From NCBI RefSeq assembly GCF_041200175.1, contig NZ_CP165727.1, positions 7,248,001 through 7,312,000 on the forward strand: 64,000 nt of DNA, read 5' to 3'. Both the position numbers and the translations under genes were made by a program. Shown here in pieces: positions 34,395-42,576 of this stretch (its first letter is position 1; the number at the start of each line of letters is the position of its first letter). The notes below the pieces were generated by a model. That model searched no databases. It was not told the origin of the DNA and saw only the letters and a program-made list of their open reading frames with translations. The DNA is from Streptomyces sp. R33 (GTDB lineage: Bacteria; Actinomycetota; Actinomycetes; Streptomycetales; Streptomycetaceae).

Positions 34395-35084
34395 TCAGGC
34401 CAGGAACCGGCCCGTGCTGCGGATCTCCGGGAAGTCGGTGGCCGCGCCGTCCAGTTCGAGCGCCCGGGCCAGCCGCAACTGCTGCAGGGTGTTGACGGTC
34501 CAGCCGGTCACCCGCAGCCCGGCCGCATGGACCGACTCCACCGTGTCCAGGGTGAGTTCGCGGATGTTCAGGGCGACCGTGTGCGCACCGCAGACCAGTG
34601 CCCGGGCCACGACGCCCTCGGCCCCGCCGCTCAGCTCCGAGTGGAGCACGGTCCGCACCCCCGGCAGCAGCCGTCCCGTCTCGGCGAGGACCTCGTCGTG
34701 GAAGGAGGCCACCTCCACCCGCGCGCTCAGGTCGCGGCGCAGGACCAGCTCCGCCAGCGCGGCCGCGGCGGCCAGGTCCCGGACCGACACCTGGAGCGGG
34801 GTCCGGACCCCGTCCACGACCTCCTCGAAGGCCGGAACGTGCTCGCCCTGGCCGGCGTCCAGCTCGCGCAGTGCGGCCAGGGTCAGATCGGAGACGGCGC
34901 CGGCGCCGTCGGTGGTCCGGTCCACCTCGGGGTCGTGCAGGACGACGAGCACGCCGTCCTTGCTCAGCTGCACATCCAGCGCGATGACGTCCATCCCGGA
35001 ACGTTCCGCGCGGACGAACGACCGCAGGGTGTTCTCCGGTTCGACACCCATGACCCCGCGGTGACCGATGGTGAGGAAAGTCAA
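34395..35084 (-). CDS. Glycerophosphodiester phosphodiesterase
   Basis: 229-residue TIM-barrel enzyme hydrolysing glycerophosphodiesters to glycerol-3-phosphate and an alcohol. The catalytic core is at the N-terminus: IGHRGVMGVEPENTL (general base His and metal Glu), then DVQLSKDGVLVVLHDPEVDRTTDG. The C-terminal GWTVNTLQQLRLARAL and GAATDFPE are conserved. A TTG start is inferred because it gives MTFLTIGHRG directly after GAGAGAACC; no ATG or GTG is suitably placed. No signal peptide, so cytoplasmic. Confidence 0.88.
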   Translation of the reverse strand: MTFLTIGHRGVMGVEPENTLRSFVRAERSGMDVIALDVQLSKDGVLVVLHDPEVDRTTDGAGAVSDLTLAALRELDAGQGEHVPAFEEVVDGVRTPLQVSVRDLAAAAALAELVLRRDLSARVEVASFHDEVLAETGRLLPGVRTVLHSELSGGAEGVVARALVCGAHTVALNIRELTLDTVESVHAAGLRVTGWTVNTLQQLRLARALELDGAATDFPEIRSTGRFLA

Positions 35085-35272
35085 GGTTCTCTCGCTTCCG
35101 TCGACGGCGGCTCCCCGCGCGGTCGCGGTGTCCCTACCGGCCGCGCGGTGAGGACGCATGCTAGTGCGCCGCGGATGCGATGAGACCGCCCGTGCAGCGC
35201 CCGGAACGAGGCCGCCGGCCGGTTCCCGCCAGGGCTGTACGCTGCCGCCGGCCCCGGGGCGGCCCTGCCGCG

Positions 35273-35908
35273 TCACCCGGGCGTGGGCGCGTCCCCGCCG
35301 GCTTGACGATCACCCTCCGCGGCCCCCTTCACGACGCCGCCCAGCTCGGCGAGATCCGCCAGCAGGGCCTCGCCCAGCTCCAGTTCGGCCAGGTGCTGCC
35401 GTTCGCTCCAGCGCAGCGCGAGCGCCGGGAAGGCCCACTCCGGTACGTCGCCCGCCTGCGCCATCGCCTCCCGTACGGCGGCCAGTTCGCCCCGGGTGCG
35501 CTCCAGATGGCCGCCGACCATCGCGCGCAGCCGCTCCGGCTCGGCGAGGTGGCCGAGCCAGACCCGCAGCAGCAGCCCGTGCTTGAGCACCGGGGGCCCG
35601 GCCTCCGCGGTGTCCGAGGCCCAGCCGGCGAGGGCCTCGAGGCCCGCGTCGGTGATCGCGTAGCGCCGCTTGGCCCGGACTTCCTCGGGGCCCGAGCGCG
35701 CGGAGGCCGCGTACCCCAGCTCCTCGAGCCGGCGCAGTTCGGCGTAGATCTGGCTGATGGCCGGGGACCAGTAGAAGAAGCGCAGGGAGGAGTCCGCCCA
35801 CTTCTTCAGCTCGTACCCGGTGCGCTCCCCGGGGAAGGACAACAACCCGAGCACCGCCCATGCGGTCGGCGGAAGGTCTTGCTTCTTCGATGTATGACTA
35901 CTAGTCAT
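35273..35908 (-). CDS. PadR family transcriptional regulator
   Basis: 211-residue PadR-type winged helix: AWAVLGLLSFPGERTGYEL (about 15-33), SQIYAELRRLEELGY recognition and wing, KRRYAITDAGLEALAGW. A Vir-type C-terminal dimerisation helix region follows (ERTRGELAAVREAM). Start MTSSHTSKK lies inside a perfect palindrome. The gene is divergent from a luciferase-like monooxygenase with a 49-bp gap, so it probably represses both. The inducer would be a small aromatic or a substrate of the monooxygenase (inference). Confidence 0.9.
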   Translation of the reverse strand: MTSSHTSKKQDLPPTAWAVLGLLSFPGERTGYELKKWADSSLRFFYWSPAISQIYAELRRLEELGYAASARSGPEEVRAKRRYAITDAGLEALAGWASDTAEAGPPVLKHGLLLRVWLGHLAEPERLRAMVGGHLERTRGELAAVREAMAQAGDVPEWAFPALALRWSERQHLAELELGEALLADLAELGGVVKGAAEGDRQAGGDAPTPG

Positions 35909-35909
35909 A
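35893..35909. promoter_or_regulatory. PadR operator candidate
   Basis: TATGACT-ACT-AGTCATA, perfect 7-bp arms overlapping the PadR start codon and facing the divergent monooxygenase promoter. AT-rich relative to the surroundings. Confidence 0.6.
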
Positions 35910-35957
35910 TTCCGAATTGAAGTGTGGCCGGGCACGGGACGCAACCCTGGAGGCATC

Positions 35958-37079
35958 GTGAAATTCTCCGTGATCTTCGAAGCTCAGCTCGCCGACCCGA
36001 CCGTGGAGCGGGAGCACCAGGTCATCCACGACTGCGTGGAGCAGGCCGTGCTCGCCGAGCGCATGGGTTTCGACCGGATCTGGGCCGTCGAGCACCACTC
36101 GCTGAAGTGGTACGCACACATGAGCGCCCCCGAGGTCTTCCTGACCTGGGTCGCGGCCCGGACGCACACCATACGCATCGGCCACGGGGTCGTCTGCATG
36201 CCGTTCAACTTCAACCACCCGGTCCGGGTGGCCGAGCGGGCCGCCATGCTCGACCTGCTCTCCGGCGGCCGCCTCGACCTGGGCGCCGGGCGCGGCGGCA
36301 CCGTGCAGGAGACCTCCCTGTGCGGGGTCGACCGGGAGCGGACCACCCAGGAGGTCGAGGAAGCGCTGCGGATCATCGGCAAGGCCTGGCAGGAGGAGGA
36401 GCTGGAGTACCACGGAGAGCTGATCGACATCGCGCCGCACCCGATCCTGCCCCGGCCGCGGCAGACCCCGCATCCGCCGCTGTTCCTGGCGTGCAGCCGC
36501 GCCGAGACCCTCGTGCAGGCCGCGGAACTGGGTGTCGGGGCCCTGGTGATGGGCTTCGCCGGGCCGGAGTCCATCGCCGGGATGCGGGCCGTGTACGACG
36601 GGGCGGTCGCCGGCCGGGACGGCGCCCGCTTCGTCTCCACCGCGGTCAACGACCACTTCTCTGTGCTCTGCCCGACCATCGTGCTCGACGACCCGGCCGA
36701 GGCGTGCCGGATCGGCATCCGGGGCCAGCGCTTCTTCGCCCAGTCCATCGGCCACTGGTACGGCGGGACGGGCATCCCGGACGAGGCCGTGGTCGCGGGC
36801 GCCGACGAGGCGGCGGAGCTGCAGCGGGCGGCCGAGCAGGTGGTGGCCCGGCTGCACGAGCAGGACATCCCGGTGCGGCCCACGTCGACGGCCACCTTCC
36901 GCGCCGACCACGCGTACGGGAGCGCCGACGACGCCATCGCCTACGTGCAGCGGCTCAAGGAAGCGGGGGCGGACGAGATCATGTGCCTGATCCAGATGGG
37001 CACCGTGCCGCAGGAGGCCTGCCTGGAGACGCTGCGGCAGTGGGGCGAGAAGGTCATCCCGCACTTCCGCGGCGCGTGA
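35958..37079 (+). CDS. LLM class flavin-dependent oxidoreductase (luciferase-like)
   Basis: 373-residue TIM-barrel flavin monooxygenase using FMNH2 or F420H2. Family signatures: KFSVIFEAQLADP, AEHHS-type WAVEHHSLKWYAH, RIGHGVVCMPFNFNHPVRVAER, LDLLSGGRLDLGAGRGG. Sequence length suits the bacterial luciferase-like group; the flavin type is not decidable. GTG is preceded by GGAGG. It is controlled by the divergent PadR gene (shared dyad) and is followed by a very strong hairpin terminator, so it is monocistronic. Confidence 0.9.
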   Translation: MKFSVIFEAQLADPTVEREHQVIHDCVEQAVLAERMGFDRIWAVEHHSLKWYAHMSAPEVFLTWVAARTHTIRIGHGVVCMPFNFNHPVRVAERAAMLDLLSGGRLDLGAGRGGTVQETSLCGVDRERTTQEVEEALRIIGKAWQEEELEYHGELIDIAPHPILPRPRQTPHPPLFLACSRAETLVQAAELGVGALVMGFAGPESIAGMRAVYDGAVAGRDGARFVSTAVNDHFSVLCPTIVLDDPAEACRIGIRGQRFFAQSIGHWYGGTGIPDEAVVAGADEAAELQRAAEQVVARLHEQDIPVRPTSTATFRADHAYGSADDAIAYVQRLKEAGADEIMCLIQMGTVPQEACLETLRQWGEKVIPHFRGA

Positions 37080-37093
37080 GCGGCGCCGTCCGG

Positions 37094-37145
37094 GCCCGTG
37101 TCCGCCCGGTGGGTGACGGACGTCACGCACCGGGCGGACACGGGC
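37094..37145 (+). terminator. Very long hairpin terminator after LLM gene
   Basis: An 18-bp perfect outer stem (GCCCGTGTCCGCCCGGTG with its complement at 37128-37145) encloses a second GTGACG/CGTCAC pairing, separated by a single G-G mismatch. The whole 52 nt folds on itself with only a few loop bases. It begins 14 bp after the LLM stop. Confidence 0.8.
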
Positions 37146-37338
37146 TGCCCGCTGGGCGGTGCAGACGTGAACCTCGGTACGCGAAAGGGGCGAAGCCGTC
37201 GCTCGAAGGGTGGACAGCGGGAAGAATTGCGGTGCCGATAGGGGTCTCGCAGGATAATTTCCCGAGCAACCTCTTGAGCAGGAGAGGCCCGCCCACATAC
37301 GCTGTGTTGACGCGAGGTTCTCCTGTGGAGGAAGTGAC

Positions 37339-38745
37339 ATGACGGAAATTCTTGTGCCGGGTTCTGGCGGTGCGGTGATAACCGCCGGTGCGCGGGTGGT
37401 CGACCACCCGGCGTGGCCCGGGCTCAAGGCCGCCGTGGAGGAGATCCGCCCCTGGCAGTCCAAGGACGGCTCCATCGACTTCGAGGCCGCGGACGCCCCC
37501 ACTCCGGCTGCCGTCGAGGCCGCCGTCGAGCGGGCGATCGACGCCGTCGAGGCGCTGTCGCCGCTGCTGCCGCACGCCACCGCGTACCACCGTGCGCTCG
37601 TCTCCGACCTGCGCAAGTGGGTCGCGGACGGCTTCAAGGTGCCGGACTTCCTGGACTCCCTGCTGGCCTTCCACCCGGCCGCCGAGCGCGCCGACGGGCT
37701 CCAGCACCTGGTCGTCTTCCCCATGTACACGCAGAACGGCAACCTCGACCGCAACTTCGAGGCCGTCGTTCTGAAGATGGTGTGGCCGGAGTGGCTCTCC
37801 GAGCTGGAGCGCACCCGGTACGACAACCCGCTGTTCCTCGGCATCACCTTCGAGGACTTCACCCCGGGCTACGACACCCACTCCGCCGTGCTCTTCCCGG
37901 AGACCATCGCCGTCCGCGAGGCCCCCGAGCGCTTCACCTGGGGCGGCATCTTCTGCGACCGCGAGGCAGCGCGCTACCGCAAGGTCACCGAGGCCGCCGT
38001 CGACATCCTGGGCATCGAGCTGCCCGAGGACATCGCCCGCATGGTCGAGGACCAGGAGCGCTGTGAGAAGGCCTTCGTCCTGTGGGACATGGTCCACGAC
38101 CGCACCCACAGCCACGGCGACCTGCCGTTCGACCCCTTCATGATCAAGCAGCGCCAGCCGTTCTGGATGTACGGCCTGGAGGAGCTGCGCTGCGACCTCA
38201 CCGCCTTCAAGGAGGCCGTGAAGCTGGAGTCCGAGGGCAACGAGCACGGCCGTGACGTGCAGTACGCCGTCCTCTTCGACCGGATGTTCCGCTTCCCGGT
38301 CTCCGGCGACCGCAACCGCAACTACGACGGCCTCGGCGGCCAGCTGCTCTTCGCGTACCTCCACAAGCACGACGTCGTGCGCTGGACGGACAACAAGCTG
38401 AAGATCGACTGGATGCGTGCCCCGCAGGTCACCAACCAGCTGTGCGCCGAGATCGAGGAGCTCTACCGGGCCGGCATCGACCGCCCGAAGCTCGTCCACT
38501 GGTTCAAGGCGTACGAGCTCGTCTCCACCTACCTCGCCCCGCACCCGGGCTCCAAGTGGGCCAAGGGCCCCGACGCCCTCGACCTGACGCAGCCGCCGCG
38601 AAAGCTCGTCGACGACGTGCTTCCCGACGAGTTTCCGCTGAGCATGTTCTATGAGGCGCTCGCCAAGAAGCTCAAGGGAGTGATCGCCTCCACGAAGGGC
38701 ATCACTGCAGTGAACGCCGATTCGGCCGAGCGGGTCGCCGCGTGA
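37339..38745 (+). CDS. DUF6421 family protein
   Basis: 468-residue soluble protein of the DUF6421 family; no established function that I know of. The protein has a charged N-terminal helical part and a conserved middle. His253-Asp254-Arg-Thr-His257-Ser-His259 (HDRTHSH) is followed 28 residues later by Glu281-Glu282-Leu-Arg-Cys-Asp286 (EELRCD). This order resembles the HExxxH...EExRAD signature of M49-type metallopeptidases, but the usual Glu after the first His is Asp. ATG is preceded by GGAGGAAG. It heads an operon with an SDR (26-bp gap) and a PLP lyase. A metallohydrolase role is inference. Confidence 0.8.
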   Translation: MTEILVPGSGGAVITAGARVVDHPAWPGLKAAVEEIRPWQSKDGSIDFEAADAPTPAAVEAAVERAIDAVEALSPLLPHATAYHRALVSDLRKWVADGFKVPDFLDSLLAFHPAAERADGLQHLVVFPMYTQNGNLDRNFEAVVLKMVWPEWLSELERTRYDNPLFLGITFEDFTPGYDTHSAVLFPETIAVREAPERFTWGGIFCDREAARYRKVTEAAVDILGIELPEDIARMVEDQERCEKAFVLWDMVHDRTHSHGDLPFDPFMIKQRQPFWMYGLEELRCDLTAFKEAVKLESEGNEHGRDVQYAVLFDRMFRFPVSGDRNRNYDGLGGQLLFAYLHKHDVVRWTDNKLKIDWMRAPQVTNQLCAEIEELYRAGIDRPKLVHWFKAYELVSTYLAPHPGSKWAKGPDALDLTQPPRKLVDDVLPDEFPLSMFYEALAKKLKGVIASTKGITAVNADSAERVAA

Positions 38746-38771
38746 GCGCTCGCCCACAGGAGGCTGCACAG

Positions 38772-39536
38772 ATGAACAGCGCTGGGAAGACCGGGAACGG
38801 CAAGCTCCACGGGGCTGTCGTCGCGGTGGCCGGGGCCGGCGGCCCCGCCGGCCACGCGGCCCTGCTCCGCCTCGCCGAGGCGGGTGCCGTGGTCGTGGCG
38901 GCCGACGCCGACCCGACGCGTCTCGCGGAGTCCGTGGACGCGGCCCGCTACGCACACGGCGGCGCCACCGTCACCGGTGACACCGTGGACCTGCTCGACC
39001 TGGAGGCCGCCAAGGCCTGGGCCGACCGGACCGAGAAGGAGTTCGGCCGCGTGGACGGGCTCGTCCACCTCGTGGGCGGCTGGCGCGGCAGCACCACCTT
39101 CACCGACACGGACCTCGCGGACTGGGACTTCCTGGAGAAGCTCCTGATCCGCACCGTCCAGCACACGTCGCTCGCCTTCCACGACGCGCTCCTGCGCAGT
39201 GACCGCGGCCGCTACGTCCTCGTCAGCCAGTCCGGCGCGCACAAGCCGGTCGCCAACAACGCCGCGTACAACGCAGGCAAGGCCGCTGCCGAGGCCTGGA
39301 CGCTCTCCCTCGCCGACTCCTTCCGCAAGGCGGGGGGCGAGGAGGGCCCGCGCGCCGCGGCTGCGATCCTGGTGATCAAGGCACTGGTGCACGACGCCAT
39401 GCGCGCCGAGCGCCCCAATGCGAAGTTCGCGGGCTTCACCGACGTCAAGGAGCTGGCCGAGGCCATCGCCGGCGTGTGGGAGCGGCCCGCCATCGATGTG
39501 AACGGACAGCGTCTGTGGCTCACTCCGCAACCGTGA
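38772..39536 (+). CDS. SDR family NAD(P)-dependent oxidoreductase
   Basis: 254-residue short-chain dehydrogenase. Cofactor motif VAVAGAGGPAGHAAL near the N-terminus (a variant of TGxxxGxG), VDGLVHLVGGWRG in place of NNAG, catalytic Ser in YVLVSQSGAH and the Tyr-Lys pair in NNAAYNAGKAAAEA. Start ATG is supported by CAGGAGG 8 bp upstream; a GTG 30 bases earlier overlaps the DUF6421 stop. The stop overlaps the next start (GTGA), so it is translationally coupled to the threonine aldolase-like gene. The substrate is presumably a hydroxy- or keto-compound of the same pathway. Confidence 0.88.
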   Translation: MNSAGKTGNGKLHGAVVAVAGAGGPAGHAALLRLAEAGAVVVAADADPTRLAESVDAARYAHGGATVTGDTVDLLDLEAAKAWADRTEKEFGRVDGLVHLVGGWRGSTTFTDTDLADWDFLEKLLIRTVQHTSLAFHDALLRSDRGRYVLVSQSGAHKPVANNAAYNAGKAAAEAWTLSLADSFRKAGGEEGPRAAAAILVIKALVHDAMRAERPNAKFAGFTDVKELAEAIAGVWERPAIDVNGQRLWLTPQP

Positions 39537-40594
39537 AAACCGATGCCCGCCGCCACCACGATCCGGCGGTACGCGGTTTCGCGAGCGACAACTACGCAGG
39601 GGTCCATCCAGAGATCCTGGAGGCCCTTGCCCTGGCCAACGGCGGCCACCAGGTCGCCTACGGCGAGGACGAGTACACCGAGAACCTGCAGAAGATCATC
39701 CGCAGCCACTTCGGCCCGTACGCGGAGGCCTTCCCGGTCTTCAACGGCACCGGCGCGAACGTCACGGCCCTCCAGGCCCTGACGGACCGCTGGGGTGCGG
39801 TGATCTGCGCCGAGACGGCGCACATCAACGTCGACGAGGGCGGCGCCCCGGAGCGGATGGCCGGGCTCAAGCTGCTCACCGTCCCGACCCCGGACGGCAA
39901 GCTCACCCCCGAGCTCATCGACCGGCAGGCCTGGGGCTGGGACGACGAGCACCGGGCGATGCCGCAGGTCGTCTCGATCACCCAGAACACCGAGCTCGGC
40001 ACGGTCTACACGCCGGACGAGATCCGGGCGATCTGCGAGCACGCGCACGGCCACGGCATGAAGGTCCACCTCGACGGGGCCCGGATAGCCAACGCCGCGG
40101 CCTCGCTCGACGTGCCGATGCGCACGTTCACCAACACGGTGGGCGTGGACGTGCTGTCGTACGGCGGCACCAAGAACGGCATGATGTTCGGCGAGGCCGT
40201 GGTGGTCGTCAACCCCGACGCGGTCCGGCAGATGAAGCACATCCGCAAGATGTCGATGCAGCTCGCGTCGAAGATGCGGTTCGTGTCGGTGCAGCTCGAG
40301 GCCCTGCTCGCCAAGGACCTGTGGCTGCGCAACGCCCAGCACGCGAACGCGATGGCGCAGCGGCTGGCGGCGGGCGTGCGTGAGACCGACGGGGTGGAGA
40401 TCCTCTACCCGGTGCAGGCCAACGCGGTGTTCGCGAAGCTGCCGCACGAGGTCTCGCGGCGGCTGCAGGAGCGCTACCGCTTCTACTTCTGGGACGAGGT
40501 CGCCGGGCACGTGCGCTGGATGTGCGGCTTCGACACCCAGGAGGAGGACGTGGACGGCTTCCTCCAGGCGCTCAAGGAGGAGCTCGCCCGTTAA
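39533..40594 (+). CDS. Low-specificity L-threonine aldolase / beta-eliminating lyase
   Basis: 353-residue fold-type-I PLP enzyme cleaving beta-hydroxy amino acids (threonine to glycine plus acetaldehyde) or performing beta-elimination. The PLP lysine is Lys214 in SYGGTKNGMM; upstream NGTGANVTAL binds the cofactor phosphate and VHLDGARIANAAA holds the pyridine Asp. GTG start overlaps the SDR stop; an earlier GTG would need a larger overlap. Part of the DUF6421-SDR-lyase operon, suggesting a route that handles a beta-hydroxy amino acid and its carbonyl product. Followed by a hairpin. Confidence 0.9.
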   Translation: MKTDARRHHDPAVRGFASDNYAGVHPEILEALALANGGHQVAYGEDEYTENLQKIIRSHFGPYAEAFPVFNGTGANVTALQALTDRWGAVICAETAHINVDEGGAPERMAGLKLLTVPTPDGKLTPELIDRQAWGWDDEHRAMPQVVSITQNTELGTVYTPDEIRAICEHAHGHGMKVHLDGARIANAAASLDVPMRTFTNTVGVDVLSYGGTKNGMMFGEAVVVVNPDAVRQMKHIRKMSMQLASKMRFVSVQLEALLAKDLWLRNAQHANAMAQRLAAGVRETDGVEILYPVQANAVFAKLPHEVSRRLQERYRFYFWDEVAGHVRWMCGFDTQEEDVDGFLQALKEELAR

Positions 40595-40629
40595 GGGTGT
40601 CAGCCCCCTTCCGTAGTTGAATAGATATG

Positions 40630-40665
40630 CCCCCGACCGTAAATTCATTGATCCACGGTCGGGGG
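40630..40665 (+). promoter_or_regulatory. Hairpin covering the ribosome site of the transglutaminase-like gene
   Basis: CCCCCGACCGT, 14-nt AT-rich loop, ACGGTCGGGGG: a perfect 11-bp stem. It can terminate the DUF6421 operon. Its 3' arm also contains the GGGGG that would serve as ribosome site for ATG 40673, so it could gate translation. Confidence 0.6.
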
Positions 40666-40672
40666 TATGCCT

Positions 40673-41284
40673 ATGCTCCGGGCCATGCAGCTGATCCCGC
40701 AAAGCCCAGAAATCCATGCCTATCTGGCGGCGGACGAGGTCATCGACCACGACCATCCGCTCGTCCGGGAAGCCGCCGACGCCCTCTGGACCGCCACCGG
40801 CGACGCATATTCATACGCCAAGGTCGCCTTCGAGTTCGTCCGCGACACCATCCCGCACACCGCCGACTCCGGGGACCTGCGCGTCTCCTGGCGCGCCTCG
40901 GACGTGCTGGGCACGCGCAACGGCATCTGCTACGCCAAGTCCCATGCACTGGTGGCCCTGTTGCGTGCCCGGGGCATCCCGGCAGGCCTCTGCTACCAGC
41001 GGCTCGCCGACGACGACGGCTCGAACCCCGTCGTCCACGGGCTGATCGCCCTCCTGCTGCCCGGTGCCGCGGGCTGGGCCCGCCAGGACCCCCGGGGCAA
41101 CAAGCCCGGCGTGGACGCGCAGTTCGCCCTGGACGCCGAGCAACTCGCCTTCCCCGTACGCCCCGAGCTCGACGAAGTCGACTACCCCGAGCTGTACGCC
41201 GCCCCGCACCCGGCCGCGCTCAAGGCCCTGCGGGAGTCCGCCGACCGGCCGGAGCTGTGGCGGAACCTTCCGACGGCTCTGTAG
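40673..41284 (+). CDS. Transglutaminase-like domain protein
   Basis: 203-residue cysteine-protease-fold protein. The catalytic Cys is in TRNGICYAKSHALVALLRARGIPA, given here by its core NGICYAKSH; the His is in NPVVHGLIAL and the Asp in DAQFALDAE or similar. Such small transglutaminase-core proteins are usually proteases or amidases rather than cross-linkers. ATG 40673 is chosen because GGGGG lies 7 bp upstream. ATG 40685 (MQLIPQ) is an alternative and may be the conserved family start. The 3' end overlaps the convergent MFS gene by 65 bp. It follows the DUF6421 operon on the same strand. Confidence 0.82.
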   Translation: MLRAMQLIPQSPEIHAYLAADEVIDHDHPLVREAADALWTATGDAYSYAKVAFEFVRDTIPHTADSGDLRVSWRASDVLGTRNGICYAKSHALVALLRARGIPAGLCYQRLADDDGSNPVVHGLIALLLPGAAGWARQDPRGNKPGVDAQFALDAEQLAFPVRPELDEVDYPELYAAPHPAALKALRESADRPELWRNLPTAL

Positions 41285-42494
41285 CTGCCGCGGCGCCGGC
41301 CGGTGCCGGCGCCTGCCGTGCCACCAGCGCGTGCAGCAGGGCCGCCGACAGGATCAGTACGGAGATCCCGGCCAGCAGCGCCTGCGGCGGCGCGGCCGCG
41401 GCGAAGCCGACGAGCGCGGCGCCGACCGACGCGGCGGTCAGCTTGAGCCCCGCCCCGAGGGTGAACACCTGGGTCCGCACGGCGTCGGGGGCGTACTCGG
41501 AGCGGATCCGGAGGGTGGCCGTCAGCAGCGGCCCGTCGCACACCCCGGCGGCGGTGAACAGCACCGCCGCGAGGGTGACGGACGGGGCGAACGCGGCTGC
41601 CGCCAGGGCGGCCCCGGTGCCCGCCATCGCCCAGCGCGCCAGCCGCCCCGGCTCCACCGCCGTGATCCGGCCCAGTGTCAGGGAGCCCGCCAGTGCGCCC
41701 ACCGCGAAGGCCGTCATCAGCACGCCCCCGGCGCCCGGGCTGCCGAGCCGGGAGGCCAGCAGCACCGAGGTGGTGGTGAGCGTGCCGATGCCGACGAAGG
41801 CCAGCGTCGTGGCCGAGGTGATCGCCCGCAGCTCCCGGATCCGCCACAGGGCCGCCAGCCCGGCGCCCAGACCGGCCGGGGGAGGGCCGGCGGGTGCGCC
41901 CGGGCTGTCCGCCGTGTCCGTCGCCCGGGCCGGCTGCGGGGTTCCGTACGGGAGGGTCGCGGCCAGTGCCGCCGCGAGAGCACCGGCCAGCGCGAGCGCC
42001 GCCATCGCGGGCGCGGCCGAGCCCAGCGCGGCGGCCAGGCCCACCACCGCCGGGGCCGTCACCGCGGCGGCGTTGTAGGTGGACGCGTCCCACCCGTACG
42101 CCCGGTCCCGTGCGGGGCCCGCCGGGACCAGACCGGCGACCAGGCTGGACATCCCGCCCGTGACCATCGGCCCGCAACTGCCGCCCAGCAGCGCCACCGC
42201 GAGCACCAGCGGTGCCGGGGCCCGGCCGAGCAGCACGGACAGGGCCGCCATCGCGCAGGTGAACCCGGCCAGCGCGCCCACGTGGAACAGCCTCGGCCGG
42301 CGGGTCCGGGACGCGGCCACCCCGGCGAGCGGAGCCGCCAGGATGTGCGGAGCCAGCCAGGCGGTGAGGACGAAGGCCCCGTGCGCGGCGCTCCCGGTGC
42401 GCTCGAGGGCGAGCAGGACCACCGCGAGGCTCATGCCCTCCGAGGCGAACCGCGCGGCCAGCGCAGCGGCCAGGTACCGCCCGAACCCGTGCAT
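41220..42494 (-). CDS. MFS transporter
   Basis: 424-residue major facilitator with about 12 hydrophobic helices (LAAALAARFASEGMSLAVVL, APLVLAVALLGGSCGPMV, AALALAGALAAALAATL, GGVLMTAFAVGALAGSL). The loop between helices 2 and 3 reads GVAASRTRRPRLFH in place of the usual GxxxDRxGRR. Resembles drug/proton exporters lacking a clear substrate signature. Start MHGFGRYL is preceded by GAGGGGGG. Divergent from a CGNR-type regulator with an 82-bp gap holding a GTAACG/CGTTAC dyad. Confidence 0.87.
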   Translation of the reverse strand: MHGFGRYLAAALAARFASEGMSLAVVLLALERTGSAAHGAFVLTAWLAPHILAAPLAGVAASRTRRPRLFHVGALAGFTCAMAALSVLLGRAPAPLVLAVALLGGSCGPMVTGGMSSLVAGLVPAGPARDRAYGWDASTYNAAAVTAPAVVGLAAALGSAAPAMAALALAGALAAALAATLPYGTPQPARATDTADSPGAPAGPPPAGLGAGLAALWRIRELRAITSATTLAFVGIGTLTTTSVLLASRLGSPGAGGVLMTAFAVGALAGSLTLGRITAVEPGRLARWAMAGTGAALAAAAFAPSVTLAAVLFTAAGVCDGPLLTATLRIRSEYAPDAVRTQVFTLGAGLKLTAASVGAALVGFAAAAPPQALLAGISVLILSAALLHALVARQAPAPAGAAAATEPSEGSATAPAGRRTPAGP

Positions 42495-42516
42495 CCCCGG
42501 ACCCCCCTCGAGATGT

Positions 42517-42544
42517 GTAACGTGATAGCGGCACAAGACGTTAC
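42517..42544. promoter_or_regulatory. GTAACG-N16-CGTTAC dyad between MFS and CGNR genes
   Basis: Perfect 6-bp arms, 22 bp centre to centre (two helical turns), in the divergent promoter region. Candidate operator for the CGNR protein. Confidence 0.5.
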
Positions 42545-42576
42545 GCCAAACGGATGTAGAACGAAAGGATCCGGAG

